A stretch of 48,355 bases of DNA from JTS-RE9 sp964649195 (GCA_964649195.1 CAZYPK010000021.1:1-48355); one strand, 5' to 3'; positions 7,708 to 15,223 are shown, counted from the first letter of the stretch. Translations and numbers: made by a program. The notes: generated by a model not told the origin, from the letters alone.

Positions 7708-7718
7708 GTCGCCGGTAT

Positions 7719-7726
7719 GAAGCGTT
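7719..7726. repeat. Left 8-bp direct repeat flanking R3 copy A
   Basis: GAAGCGTT immediately precedes the R3 element and is repeated immediately after it at 7866-7873. This is the arrangement of a target-site duplication. Confidence 0.55.
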
Positions 7727-7865
7727 GGCTCATGTACCCGCCGTGGCGCCAAGCCCGATGGCGAGGGCCGCCGAGCCGTCGGGGTATTCTGTGCGCGGCG
7801 CCGATACCCCGACGGCTCGCCAAGCCCTCGCCATCGGGCTTGGCGCCACATTCGGTACATGAGCC
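7727..7865. mobile_element. R3 palindromic element, copy A (MITE-like)
   Basis: This is 139 bp with 12-bp terminal inverted repeats (GGCTCATGTACC / GGTACATGAGCC). Long arms contain TGGCGCCAAGCCCGATGGCG and GAGCCGTCGGGGTAT, and the whole could fold into one long hairpin. It is nearly the reverse complement of copy B at 16240-16375. It ends 7 bp from the stop codon of the Gfo/Idh gene. It has no open reading frame of its own and is flanked by GAAGCGTT on both sides. Confidence 0.8.
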
Positions 7866-7873
7866 GAAGCGTT
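7866..7873. repeat. Right 8-bp direct repeat flanking R3 copy A
   Basis: This is the second GAAGCGTT, overlapping the last base of the Gfo/Idh stop codon. See 7719-7726. Confidence 0.55.
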
Positions 7874-9285
7874 TACGCCTTGATCTCATAGCCCGCCCGC
7901 TGGGCCCGCTTGAGCCAGCCGTTGGCTTCCCGGTCGCCGACGATTTCCTCCTTCACCGGGTCCCACTTGAGCGGGCGGTCCAGGCGGATGGCCAGGTTCG
8001 CCAGGTGGCAGGTGGTGATGATGCGGTGGTGCGAGAAGACATCGGAGACCGGCTGCTTCTTTTCCTTCACCGCGTTGATGAAGTTGGTGTAGTGATCGGT
8101 CAGGGGCGCGCCCTTGTAGGTTTTGATGAGGTCTTCCTGCGTGATCGGAGCCTTCTGTTCAGGCACCGCGGGCTGTTCGGGCACAGCCGGCTGATCGGGT
8201 TCGCCATCTTTGCCAGGCACAGCCGGTTTGCCGGGCACCGCAGGCCGGCCGGGTTTGTTCTCAAAAGCGCCGGTGCGCTTGCCGCGCGAGACAAAAATCG
8301 TGCCTTTTTCACCTTCGAAGGTGATGCCGTTTTCGCCATCGTTGCGCAGAATGAGCTCGGTCCCGTTTTCGAACTTGCAGGAGATGTTGAACTCGATGGC
8401 GGTGTTGTAGCCGTTGTAGATTTCCTGATGCCTGGAGGTTCCCTGCACCAGGACCGGCCCGGTGTTTTCCAGGCCGCAGCCCCACTGGGCGATATCGACG
8501 TGGTGCGCCCCCCAGTCGGTCATCTTGCCGCCGGAGTATTCGTACCACCAGCGGAACTGGTAGTGGCACTTCTGCTTGATGTAGGGGGTGAGTTCGACCT
8601 GTCCCTGCCAGCGTTCCCAGTCGATTTCCGCCGGCGGCTGCTCCACTTTGAACGGGCCGCCCTTGTCGCCGCCGCCGATGGCGCAGGTGACCTTGTGCAC
8701 CTTGCCGATGTGACCGTTGCGAACGAGCGTGACCGCTTCGAGGAACCGGCGATCGCTGCGCTGCTGCGTGCCGACCTGGAAGATGCGGCCCGTCTGCTCG
8801 ACGACCTTGCAGATGATCTTGCCTTCATCGATGGTCAGCGTGAGCGGCTTCTCGCAATAGACATGCTTGCCGGCCCGCATGGCATCGACGGCGATCCGGG
8901 TGTGCCAGTGGTCGGGCGTGGTGATGACCACCACGTCCAGATCCTTGCGCTGGATCAATTCCTCGTAGTGCGAAAAGGTGTCGCACCCCTCGCCCCGCCC
9001 CAGCTTGCGGTTGCGCTCGCCGATGGAGTTCTTGGCCCGTTCGAGATAGTTCTTATCGACATCGCAGGCGGCGACGGCATGGATGTTGGGCCGGCCGCTC
9101 AGCCCGTTGACATGCGACATCCCCCGCGAGCCGACGCCGATGTACCCGACCGTGATGCGATCGCTCACCGGCAGGTTGTTGTCGTCGCCGAGAACCGAAG
9201 AAGGCACGATCATCGGCGCAGCCACCGCCGACGCGGCGACGGCGGCGCTCTTCACAAAGGCACGGCGGGAAAGTTCGTTGAACAC
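7873..9285 (-). CDS. Gfo/Idh/MocA-family oxidoreductase, Tat-exported
   Basis: This is a 470-residue protein with a twin-arginine signal (SRRAFVKSAA, residues about 6-15) and an alanine-rich hydrophobic stretch, so it should be exported folded with its cofactor. The Rossmann motif GYIGVGSRGMSHV and the EKPLT motif mark the NAD(P)-binding domain, and WWYEYSGGKMTDWGAHHVDI is the planctomycete-type C-terminal domain. Such proteins oxidise sugars or sugar acids and are abundant in this phylum. The substrate cannot be read from sequence. Odd feature: a Pro/Val/Gly-rich insert (PAVPGKPAVPGK, then QPAVPEQPAVPEQ) near residue 350-380 encoded by short tandem repeats. The start is GTG, supported by GAGGAG seven bases upstream. 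Confidence 0.9.
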   Translation of the reverse strand: MFNELSRRAFVKSAAVAASAVAAPMIVPSSVLGDDNNLPVSDRITVGYIGVGSRGMSHVNGLSGRPNIHAVAACDVDKNYLERAKNSIGERNRKLGRGEGCDTFSHYEELIQRKDLDVVVITTPDHWHTRIAVDAMRAGKHVYCEKPLTLTIDEGKIICKVVEQTGRIFQVGTQQRSDRRFLEAVTLVRNGHIGKVHKVTCAIGGGDKGGPFKVEQPPAEIDWERWQGQVELTPYIKQKCHYQFRWWYEYSGGKMTDWGAHHVDIAQWGCGLENTGPVLVQGTSRHQEIYNGYNTAIEFNISCKFENGTELILRNDGENGITFEGEKGTIFVSRGKRTGAFENKPGRPAVPGKPAVPGKDGEPDQPAVPEQPAVPEQKAPITQEDLIKTYKGAPLTDHYTNFINAVKEKKQPVSDVFSHHRIITTCHLANLAIRLDRPLKWDPVKEEIVGDREANGWLKRAQRAGYEIKA

Positions 9286-9383
9286 GGGCGAACTCCTCTC
9301 TGCAAGGGAATGGAAAACTCAAAAGCCACATCCCCCATGATAACGGATGATCGCGCGGTGTCATGATGAACGGCCTGCGCATC

Positions 9384-9606
9384 CAGGGCAATCGCATGTA
9401 GCCTTGGGCGGGAGGGCGAGGCTCCCCGTTCCGGGGGCGAGCCGATCCGCTTTCGAGGCCCGCCGCGGGCCGGTGAAAGCGGAACTCGTGCGGAAGATGA
9501 GCAGTTCAGGGAGAGCAAGGCGCGATTTTCTTCACTCGGCCTTTGAGGCCTCGTGAAGAACGGCTCGGCGGGAGCCTCGCCCTCCCGGCCACATGCGATT
9601 GCCCTG
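9384..9606. mobile_element. R6 palindromic element, copy 1 (MITE-like)
   Basis: This is 223 bp bounded by perfect 16-bp inverted ends, CAGGGCAATCGCATGT and ACATGCGATTGCCCTG. Inside them is a second perfect pair, GGGAGGGCGAGGCTCCC (9411-9427) and its complement (9570-9586). The centre is not coding. A partial second copy lies at the right edge of the window. Together with the R4 piece to 9741 this explains the whole 464-bp gap upstream of the Gfo/Idh gene. Confidence 0.8.
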
Positions 9607-9689
9607 CCTGCGTATCCGATGCCATTGTTCTTTTCCGTATCCCACTCTTTCCCGCGGCCCACGGTTTTCGAGGGCTTTCACCAGCCGCG

Positions 9690-9741
9690 CGATTTTTCCG
9701 CTCCTTCAGGCTGCTCGCGTCCGCGACTCGTTGAGTCGCGG
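9690..9741. repeat. R4 element, one end
   Basis: The stretch CGCGCGATTTTTCCGCTCCT, a TCAGGCTGCT segment, then the hairpin CCGCGACTC-3 bp-GAGTCGCGG at 9721-9741 closely matches 45315-45369. Only this end of the element is present. It sits 8 bp downstream of the radical SAM gene's stop codon. Confidence 0.7.
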
Positions 9742-9749
9742 CTGCCGCA

Positions 9750-10832
9750 TCAATTTGAAATCATGATCGGCATGCGCCTGCGACCCCAGTTGCCGGGCTT
9801 GTTGGTTTCCATGTCGAACACCCCGGCGATCCTTGTGCCGCAGAAGGCGCAGGCGTTGCCCTTGAGGTGATACCGGTTGATTTCATGCCAGTCGCGTTCG
9901 ATGACGATCCTGCCGCAGCCCGGGCAGTAGGTGGATTCGTTTTTCGCATCGTGTACGTTGCCGACGTAGGCGAACCTGATGCCCATGTCGGTGGCGAGCT
10001 GTCTGGCGGCGATGAGGGTTTCGTGAGGCGTGCGCGGGGTGTCCATCATCTTGAAGTCGGGATGGAAGGCGGTGAAGTGAATGGGCACCTGGTCGCCGAT
10101 GCGGTCGAGGATCCAGCCGCACATGGCGCGGAGTTCTTCGGGTGAATCGTTCTCGCCGGGGATCAGGAGCGTGGTCAGTTCCTGCCAGACGCCGGTTTCG
10201 CGGTGCAGGTATTCGATGGTTTCCAGCACGGGTTTCAATTCGGCCTGGCACAGCTTGCGATAGAAGGTTTCGGTGAAGCCTTTGAGATCGACATTGGCGG
10301 CATCCATCCACCGGTAAAACTCCCTGCGGGCGTCGGGGGAGATGTACCCCGCCGTCACCGCGACGGTCCTGACGCCTTCCCGCCGGGCGACCTTGGCGAT
10401 GTCGATCGCATACTCGGCCCAGATGGTCGGGTCGTTGTAGGTGAAGGCGATGCTCGAACAGCCATGCCTTTGAGCGGCGGCGACGATCGCCTCCGGTGTC
10501 GCCTCGCTTTGCACCGTGTCCATCGCCCTGCTCTTGGAAATGTCCCAGTTCTGGCAGAACTTGCAGCCGAGATTGCAGCCGGCGGTGCCCAGCGAAAGCA
10601 CCGGGGTGCCGGGCAGAAAATGGCTCAACGGTTTTTTCTCGATGGGATCGATGCAGAAACCGCTGCTGCGTCCGTAGGTGGTGAGCACCATTTGGTTGTC
10701 CACATTGGCGCGGACGAAACAGAAGCCGCGCGAGCCTTTGGGGATGTGACACTCGCGCGGGCAGAGCGTGCAGACGACTTTCGCAGCCGGTCCGGTGTCG
10801 GAGAGATGCCACCATTGGTCGGTGTGGTGCAT
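9750..10832 (-). CDS. amrS: AmmeMemoRadiSam system radical SAM enzyme
   Basis: This is a 360-residue protein. The radical SAM cluster motif CNLGCKFC (Cys86, Cys90, Cys93) sits in the family context LGTAGCNLGCKFCQNWDISK. The N-terminus carries a cysteine-rich segment (CTLCPRECHIPKGSRGFCFV) that marks the AmmeMemoRadiSam group of pyruvate-formate-lyase-activating-enzyme relatives. A C-terminal zinc-knuckle-like part has CPGCG and CAFCG. The enzyme should bind a [4Fe-4S] cluster and S-adenosylmethionine. Its usual genetic partners, a Memo protein and an AMMECR1 protein, are not in this window. The biological substrate is not known to me. The start lacks a clear Shine-Dalgarno. Confidence 0.9.
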   Translation of the reverse strand: MHHTDQWWHLSDTGPAAKVVCTLCPRECHIPKGSRGFCFVRANVDNQMVLTTYGRSSGFCIDPIEKKPLSHFLPGTPVLSLGTAGCNLGCKFCQNWDISKSRAMDTVQSEATPEAIVAAAQRHGCSSIAFTYNDPTIWAEYAIDIAKVARREGVRTVAVTAGYISPDARREFYRWMDAANVDLKGFTETFYRKLCQAELKPVLETIEYLHRETGVWQELTTLLIPGENDSPEELRAMCGWILDRIGDQVPIHFTAFHPDFKMMDTPRTPHETLIAARQLATDMGIRFAYVGNVHDAKNESTYCPGCGRIVIERDWHEINRYHLKGNACAFCGTRIAGVFDMETNKPGNWGRRRMPIMISN

Positions 10833-10847
10833 GGTTCACAAAACAGG

Positions 10848-11057
10848 TCATGTCTTGGGGCGGGCCATCGCCGCCTCGCGCTCCCTGCGGATTTCGTGCA
10901 GGTTCACATAGCGATGCCCGGATTCCTTCTGCCTCTCGATCAGGTGATCGAAATAGCGAACGGGATCATGTCCGAACCTTTCGCTGATCCGCATGGCACG
11001 CTCGCGGACCTCGGCCACCACCGGATCTTCGTCGGATTGAGGCGCGGGCTTGTTCAT
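10848..11057 (-). CDS. Putative antitoxin of the PIN toxin
   Basis: This is a 69-residue charged protein (DPVVAEVRERAMRISERFGHDPVRYFDHLIERQKESGHR) of the sort found beside PIN-domain proteins that begin MKPSVYIETT. Its start overlaps the toxin's stop by four bases (ATGA), which implies translational coupling. It lies downstream of the toxin, the reverse of the common antitoxin-first order. No DNA-binding motif is obvious. The antitoxin role is inferred from size and position. Confidence 0.65.
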   Translation of the reverse strand: MNKPAPQSDEDPVVAEVRERAMRISERFGHDPVRYFDHLIERQKESGHRYVNLHEIRREREAAMARPKT

Positions 11058-11530
11058 TCGTCATGCTTCCAAGGTTGAAGTTCCAATGGCGTGATGATGC
11101 GTGGCATGATGATGCCAAGTTCACGATTGAGCTTTTCCAAACGGGCAAACTTATTGGCGTTTGCAAGGTGGGTGCAGTTCCATGTCAACAGAAAGTCTAT
11201 GCCGTGATATGACGCGATGGCAACGTGCAAGGCGTCACGTACCGGCCACCTGGGCATCAGTTGCCGTCGGCAGTAAGTGTCGGCGATCTCTCTGATCTCC
11301 CCGTTCAACGGGACGCGCGACAGATCGGCAACAAAAGCCAGACACAGGGCTTTGCCGGGATAGTCGCCTTCCGCCAACTCCTCCATCACGACTTCCGACA
11401 CAAAGCAATCATAGTCATGGCGCTCCTGATCCCACCATGTTCTTGTGCGTGCGATATGCATCGCCAGACTCGGACGCTGATCGTGATAGTAGGATGGAAT
11501 GGTCGTCTCGATGTAAACACTCGGCTTCAT
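11054..11530 (-). CDS. PIN-domain ribonuclease toxin (VapC-like)
   Basis: This is a 158-residue protein starting MKPSVYIETTIPSYY, with PIN-domain acidic positions visible as Glu in VYIET, Glu in VVMEELAEGD, Asp in WPVRDALHVAIA and the terminal FLLTWNCTHLANA. PIN toxins cleave RNA with a Mg2+ site built from such acidic residues. The first residue of the canonical set is Glu here, as is normal for this subgroup as far as I recall. The ATG at 11530 is preferred to the upstream in-frame start at 11581. A TATCAT hexamer lies eight bases before it, so the message may have almost no leader. Confidence 0.8.
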   Translation of the reverse strand: MKPSVYIETTIPSYYHDQRPSLAMHIARTRTWWDQERHDYDCFVSEVVMEELAEGDYPGKALCLAFVADLSRVPLNGEIREIADTYCRRQLMPRWPVRDALHVAIASYHGIDFLLTWNCTHLANANKFARLEKLNRELGIIMPRIITPLELQPWKHDE

Positions 11531-11581
11531 GAATCTCAATGATACATCATCGATTCCCGCAGGAATGCAGCCCTGATTCAA

Positions 11582-12505
11582 TCAACCGGCCCCTTCCGTC
11601 TCCGGCGCGCAGCGCAGCGTGATGCAGGCGATTTCCGCGGGGCATTTGAATCGCAGGGGGAACCAGCTTCCGACGCCGGAGTTGACGTAGAGGTGGCTTC
11701 TGCCGCGCCGGTAGAGGCCGCGCGGATAGCGGTGGGCGAGGCTGCCGATGCCGATGGATCCCTTTTTGCCGCGATGATTGGTGAGCACCAGTTGGCCCCC
11801 GTGCGTGTGGCCGGCCAGGGTGAGATCGACGTGATGATTGATCGCGGCATCGAAGGCGTTGGGATGATGCGACAGCAGGATGCGCAGGTCCTCCCGCCGG
11901 CGGCGCGGGGCTTCGCGCATGGCGGCGCGAACGAAGGATTTCATCTCGCTTTTCTTGTGCGGATAATCGATGCCGCTGATGACGATTCGCCGCTCGCGAT
12001 GTTCGAGGGTGACCGATTCGTTCATCAGCATCCGCAGTCCCGCATTCCGAAAGGCGGCGATGAGCCTGGGGCCGTCATCGAGATAGTCGTGATTGCCGGG
12101 CACGAAATAGACGCCCAGCGGCGCCTGGAGCCGGGTCATGGCATGGACCACCTCGTCCAGAACCTTCAGCGAAAGATCGACGAAGTCCCCGGTGACGGCG
12201 ATGAGGTCGCCCCCCAGCGCGTTGGTCGATTCGACGATGGAGGCCAGCCGCGCAGGCTTGACGAGCGAGCCGATGTGCATGTCGGTCAGGTGGGTGACGC
12301 GCAGGCCGTCGAGGGCGTCGGGCAGATCATCGAGGCCGATGGTGCGTTCGATGATCTGCACGTTGTTCAGGGAGCGCGTGCGCGTGAGCTTGCCGCGGCT
12401 GAGCCAGACCGGCACGGAGGTGAGGGCCGCATGGCGCAGCCTGGCCTTCATCCGTCGTAGCGATTGCCTGGCTTTGTCCTTGAATTGGGAGAAGCGGCCT
12501 GCCAT
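11582..12505 (-). CDS. Metallophosphoesterase (YaeI-like)
   Basis: This is a 307-residue calcineurin-like phosphoesterase. Metal-binding motifs appear in order: LTDMHIG (D-x-H), TGDFVD, PGNHDYLDD, LSHHPNAFD and AGHTHGGQ. The basic N-terminus (KARQSLRRMKARLRHA) could sit at the membrane, as in YaeI/YkuE-type enzymes that hydrolyse phospholipid or UDP-sugar pyrophosphate bonds. The actual substrate is not known. GAGGTG directly precedes the ATG. It is in the same direction as the PIN pair, but the 51-bp gap leaves co-transcription uncertain. Confidence 0.85.
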   Translation of the reverse strand: MAGRFSQFKDKARQSLRRMKARLRHAALTSVPVWLSRGKLTRTRSLNNVQIIERTIGLDDLPDALDGLRVTHLTDMHIGSLVKPARLASIVESTNALGGDLIAVTGDFVDLSLKVLDEVVHAMTRLQAPLGVYFVPGNHDYLDDGPRLIAAFRNAGLRMLMNESVTLEHRERRIVISGIDYPHKKSEMKSFVRAAMREAPRRRREDLRILLSHHPNAFDAAINHHVDLTLAGHTHGGQLVLTNHRGKKGSIGIGSLAHRYPRGLYRRGRSHLYVNSGVGSWFPLRFKCPAEIACITLRCAPETEGAG

Positions 12506-12684
12506 GACACCTCACCAGCGATGCAAACCTTGCACCATCCGAAATCAGCGACACGATCAATCGAAACTCGAAGGTTTGTGTCTGCGGCACACATCAACCC
12601 TCCCTGTCGTCCTGCATTCATACGTCAATCGATCCCGGTGAAGCCTCTTACATCACTTTTGTCCATCTTACCCAACCCGTCAAT
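12506..12684. other. Non-coding gap upstream of the phosphoesterase
   Basis: No open frame with coding character, hairpin or promoter stands out in this stretch. It ends where the R2 element begins. Confidence 0.5.
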
Positions 12685-12903
12685 CAGGGCCGTTTAATTC
12701 TCGGCACTCACTCTGTCGAAAGTTCCAAATGACAAAATTCAAACTCCAAACAAGTTCCAAAGAACAAAAAAACGCAATCAAACAGAATCCGGATTCGGAT
12801 CGATTTTGCCCGGTTCGGCTCGCTTTCGAGTTTGTTTGAGATTTGGAGTTTGTGATTTGGAGCTTTTGCTTCCGGTGATGGGATGGAGAATTAAACGGCC
12901 CTG
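12685..12903. mobile_element. R2 element, complete copy (MITE-like)
   Basis: This is 219 bp bounded by perfect 18-bp terminal inverted repeats, CAGGGCCGTTTAATTCTC and GAGAATTAAACGGCCCTG. The interior is AT-rich for this genome and contains the AAGTTCCAAATGACAAAATT motif and strings of ATTTGGA-like heptamers. It has no transposase or other gene. Truncated relatives are at 98-281 and 30101-30220. I do not see a convincing target-site duplication. Confidence 0.85.
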
Positions 12904-13038
12904 AACCGCCAATGCGTCCCGTGCCGACGATATCGGGAAATTGCCGAACAAAGTGACTATACTTCACGTAATCATCAATGGACAGGGGCAATGTTTTGTA
13001 TGTCACGGCAGGGGTTTCAACGGCCGAAGGTTTTACTC

Positions 13039-13266
13039 ATGAAGAAGATCAAGCAAACCGAAGACGTCAACGGCAGCGAACTTCTCAAGGGAGACATCGT
13101 CGCCACGCTTTCGGGCAATCTGACCGCGAAAATCTGCGATGTGGCGGAAGACGGCGGCACCCAGTTCGTCTGCCTCCGCGCGGTGCAGCATCCTTTCAGC
13201 AAGGGCATCTGGCACCCGTCCGACCAGGTGCAGCGAATCAAGGCCGCCAAACGCATTCCGACTTGA
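13039..13266 (+). CDS. Small conserved-looking hypothetical protein
   Basis: This is a 75-residue protein (MKKIKQTEDVNGSELLKGDI) with a beta-rich look and no cysteines beyond two, no signal peptide and no membrane segment. I do not recognise the family. The sequence NLTAKICDVAEDGGTQFVCL followed by a HPFSKGIWHPSDQV tail suggests a small SH3- or barrel-like fold, but that is a guess. The ATG at 13039 has GAAGG about eight bases upstream, which is why it is chosen over the earlier in-frame ATG at 12991. It stands alone between an R2 element and AT-rich palindromes. Confidence 0.6.
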   Translation: MKKIKQTEDVNGSELLKGDIVATLSGNLTAKICDVAEDGGTQFVCLRAVQHPFSKGIWHPSDQVQRIKAAKRIPT

Positions 13267-13281
13267 GCGGCTCGCGCTGAT

Positions 13282-13311
13282 TTTGAAATTTCAAATCTCA
13301 AATTTGAGATT
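13282..13311. repeat. Paired AT-rich palindromes downstream of the small gene
   Basis: TTTGAAATTTCAAA (13282-13295) and AATCTCAAATTTGAGATT (13294-13311) are perfect palindromes built from ATTTGAG/ATTTGAA heptamers. The same heptamers recur at 13420-13445 and inside the gene at 41454-41495. A 16-bp hairpin AAGCCGCTTGCGGCTT lies at 13345-13360. Confidence 0.7.
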
Positions 13312-13444
13312 CCATATCTGGAACTCTTGAATCACTTCACCTCCAAGCCGCTTGCGGCTTCGCGATCCCTTGGTTCACGGTACATCGGGGGTTACTCAGA
13401 AGTCCCAGAAGTCCCATTTGAAATTTGAGATTTGAAATCTCAGA

Positions 13445-14017
13445 TCAGGTCGGGGCGACGCGCTCGAGCAGGTGATCGACCAGCACATCCAGTTCCGCCT
13501 TGAGCACGCCCAGCCGGCCGGCGATGGCCAGCGACGCCAGGCCGTGCAAGGCGATCCAGTAGGTGCCTGCGATGCTCAGGGCTTTCTGCTTGATTTCGGT
13601 TTGATCGATGCCCTTGGCGGCCATTTCAAGACCGACGCGCTCGATGAGTCCCTCGAAGCCGCGGTTGAGAATCTGCACCTCCGCCTTGCCCGCGTCGCTG
13701 TCGGTGGCGAACATCAGCTTGTAGAGGTGGGGGTTTTCGATGGCGAAGCGGATGTAATGCTTCGCGCTGCCGCGCCAGCCCTCGGCGGTGCCCAGCGTGC
13801 TCGCTTCCTGGCAGCCGCTGGAAAGCAGATCGAACCCATGCTGCGTCATGGCCAGGCGCAGTCCCTCCTGGCCATCGACGTAGGTGTAAAGCGTCATCGC
13901 CCCGACGCCCAGGCAATCGGCCACGCGGCGGATGGTCACCGACTCCAGCCCCGATTTCTTGAGCAGCCGCACCGCGACCTCGATGATCAGCTTCCGCCTT
14001 TCATCGCGGCCCGCCAT
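13445..14017 (-). CDS. TetR-family transcriptional regulator
   Basis: This is a 190-residue protein. The N-terminal helix-turn-helix is typical: RRKLIIEVAVRLLKKSGLES, then VTIRRVADCLGVGAMTLYTYVDGQEGL. The C-terminal part (KHYIRFAIENPHLYKLMF and a GLEMAAKGIDQ helix) is of the TetR C-terminal WHG type. The ligand is unknown. The ATG at 14017 gives the usual short lead-in to the first helix. An upstream TTG at 14128 is possible but would add an atypical 37 residues. Two palindromes upstream suggest autoregulation. No transporter or enzyme gene lies next to it, so its target is not apparent. Confidence 0.9.
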   Translation of the reverse strand: MAGRDERRKLIIEVAVRLLKKSGLESVTIRRVADCLGVGAMTLYTYVDGQEGLRLAMTQHGFDLLSSGCQEASTLGTAEGWRGSAKHYIRFAIENPHLYKLMFATDSDAGKAEVQILNRGFEGLIERVGLEMAAKGIDQTEIKQKALSIAGTYWIALHGLASLAIAGRLGVLKAELDVLVDHLLERVAPT

Positions 14018-14132
14018 GCGCCACTGGCGGCGAATCTGCGAAGTTGGAATCTGACGGGTTGCGATGGCGATGCTCCGTGTAAACCAAACGACCCTGCCTC
14101 CGGCAAACGGGCCTTGACCTTTCAACAATCAC

Positions 14133-14147
14133 TCATACACCGTATGA
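14133..14147. promoter_or_regulatory. TetR-type operator palindrome 1
   Basis: TCATAC-3 bp-GTATGA is a perfect 6-3-6 inverted repeat just downstream of the inferred -10 box of the tetR promoter. It is placed to block transcription. Confidence 0.55.
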
Positions 14148-14176
14148 ACAGTATCGTACATTGTACGGTCCGGCAA
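14148..14176 (-). promoter_or_regulatory. Probable promoter of the tetR-like gene
   Basis: On the minus strand TTGCCG (14176-14171), 17 bases, then TACTGT (14153-14148). The boxes are imperfect, but the spacing is ideal and both operator palindromes cluster on it. Confidence 0.5.
14155..14167. promoter_or_regulatory. TetR-type operator palindrome 2
   Basis: CGTAC-ATT-GTACG is a 5-3-5 inverted repeat lying within the spacer of the promoter. It differs in sequence from palindrome 1, so either one protein tolerates both or only one is its site. Confidence 0.5.
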
Positions 14177-14292
14177 TAGGATTATCCCGGAGTTCTTCAA
14201 TGTCGGCTCATCCCATCCGACCGCGCATTGCGTATGACTTGCTCTTTCTTGCGACTTTTGCGCCTTTCCCCGGAGACTGGGAACTTAATTCC

Positions 14293-14451
14293 GGGTGGCT
14301 GGGGCTGAGTCCGCGAAGCCCCAGCCCGGTGCGCGAAGCAAGGTGAAGCAATTGAATGCTGAAGACTGAAGGCCGAATGCTGAAGACTGAAGGCTGAATG
14401 CTGAAGGTCCCTGGGCCGGGGCTTGCGCAAAGCCTTCAGCCCCAGCCACCC
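14293..14451. repeat. R1 palindromic repeat, copy 3, with tandem core
   Basis: The left arm is GGGTGGCTGGGGCTGAGTCC and onward. The right arm ends CAGCCCCAGCCACCC. The core contains imperfect tandem units of CTGAAGACTGAAGGC / GAATG (about 14353-14407). It lies between the tetR promoter and the 3' end of the kinase gene, and no gene is seen in the 14129-14496 gap. Confidence 0.8.
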
Positions 14452-14496
14452 AAAAAATCTCACCCCAAAGTTCTCAGGCTCCCGGCAAGGCTTCGA

Positions 14497-15054
14497 TCAC
14501 TCCTCATAATTGAGAATGTCCTCGATCGTCACGTTCCATCGCCAGTTGTCCATCCATCGCCTGATCGTCCGCACCGAGGTGCGATGCGTGCAACGGTTCA
14601 TCTCCGCCAGCCGCCGGGCCCATTCGTCGAGCACCGGCTTGGTCAGCTTCTTGTATTTGAGCAGCACGCGGATTTCCTGCCACCACTGCGATTCGGGTTC
14701 CTTCAGTTCGACCCTGTACCCCCGTTCGACGGCATAGACCGCATACACCTTCGACTCCATCGACAGGCTGTTGCCGCGATCGACCACGATGGGCGTGATG
14801 CCTCGATCGACCGCCTGTTTGAACCGCTCCAGATTCCAGGCCCGGGCGGCTTCCATCAGATCATCGTCGTAGGTGAACTCATCGGGGTTGTCGCCCACGT
14901 GTTTGAAGAAGTATTCATCGGTTTCGCAGATGACGCCCGTGTCGCCGATGAGCTTGCGGGCCGTGGTGCTCTTGCCGCAGCTTGGGAGGCCGCGCATGAG
15001 ATACGCGATCCGTTCGGGATGACCTGGGTCGGTGTCACTCATTTTCGCGTCCAT
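14497..15054 (-). CDS. P-loop kinase-like ATPase (NEDD4-binding-protein-2-like)
   Basis: This is a 185-residue protein with Walker A GLPSCGKSTTA near the N-terminus. A region typical of the polynucleotide-kinase-like AAA_33 group follows: VICETDEYFF, then DLMEAARAWNLERFKQAVDRG, then ITPIVVDRGNS. In the N4BP2-like branch this last motif normally reads IVDNTN, and here Asn is replaced by Arg-Gly-Asn. The C-terminal half is rich in Trp and Arg (RRWMDNWRWNVTIEDIL). A nucleotide or polynucleotide 5'-kinase role is plausible by family but unproven. An alternative start at 15042 is nearly as good. It is single-gene and convergent with the TetR block's repeats. Confidence 0.7.
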   Translation of the reverse strand: MDAKMSDTDPGHPERIAYLMRGLPSCGKSTTARKLIGDTGVICETDEYFFKHVGDNPDEFTYDDDLMEAARAWNLERFKQAVDRGITPIVVDRGNSLSMESKVYAVYAVERGYRVELKEPESQWWQEIRVLLKYKKLTKPVLDEWARRLAEMNRCTHRTSVRTIRRWMDNWRWNVTIEDILNYEE

Positions 15055-15223
15055 CAGCGGTTATCGGCATAACAGCCCGTTGGAAAAGAGGTCGGAAGAC
15101 AGAAGACTTTGTAGCCGCAGCGTCCTCGCTGCGGCTACAAAATCCCCCGGCCATTCCCCTTGACCGGCCCGGCGTTCCCCACGATCATTGGAAACATGTC
15201 CTTTCCTCCTGTCGGGAACCGTC

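Noticed and set aside
7648..9366. A 572-codon plus-strand frame opposite the Gfo/Idh gene
   Set aside because: It runs through an R3 element and the antisense of a confirmed gene, and shows no recognisable motif.
14353..14407. Possible CRISPR-like array of CTGAAGACTGAAGGC units
   Set aside because: The units are short, imperfect and without unique spacers. They are a tandem core inside an R1 element.
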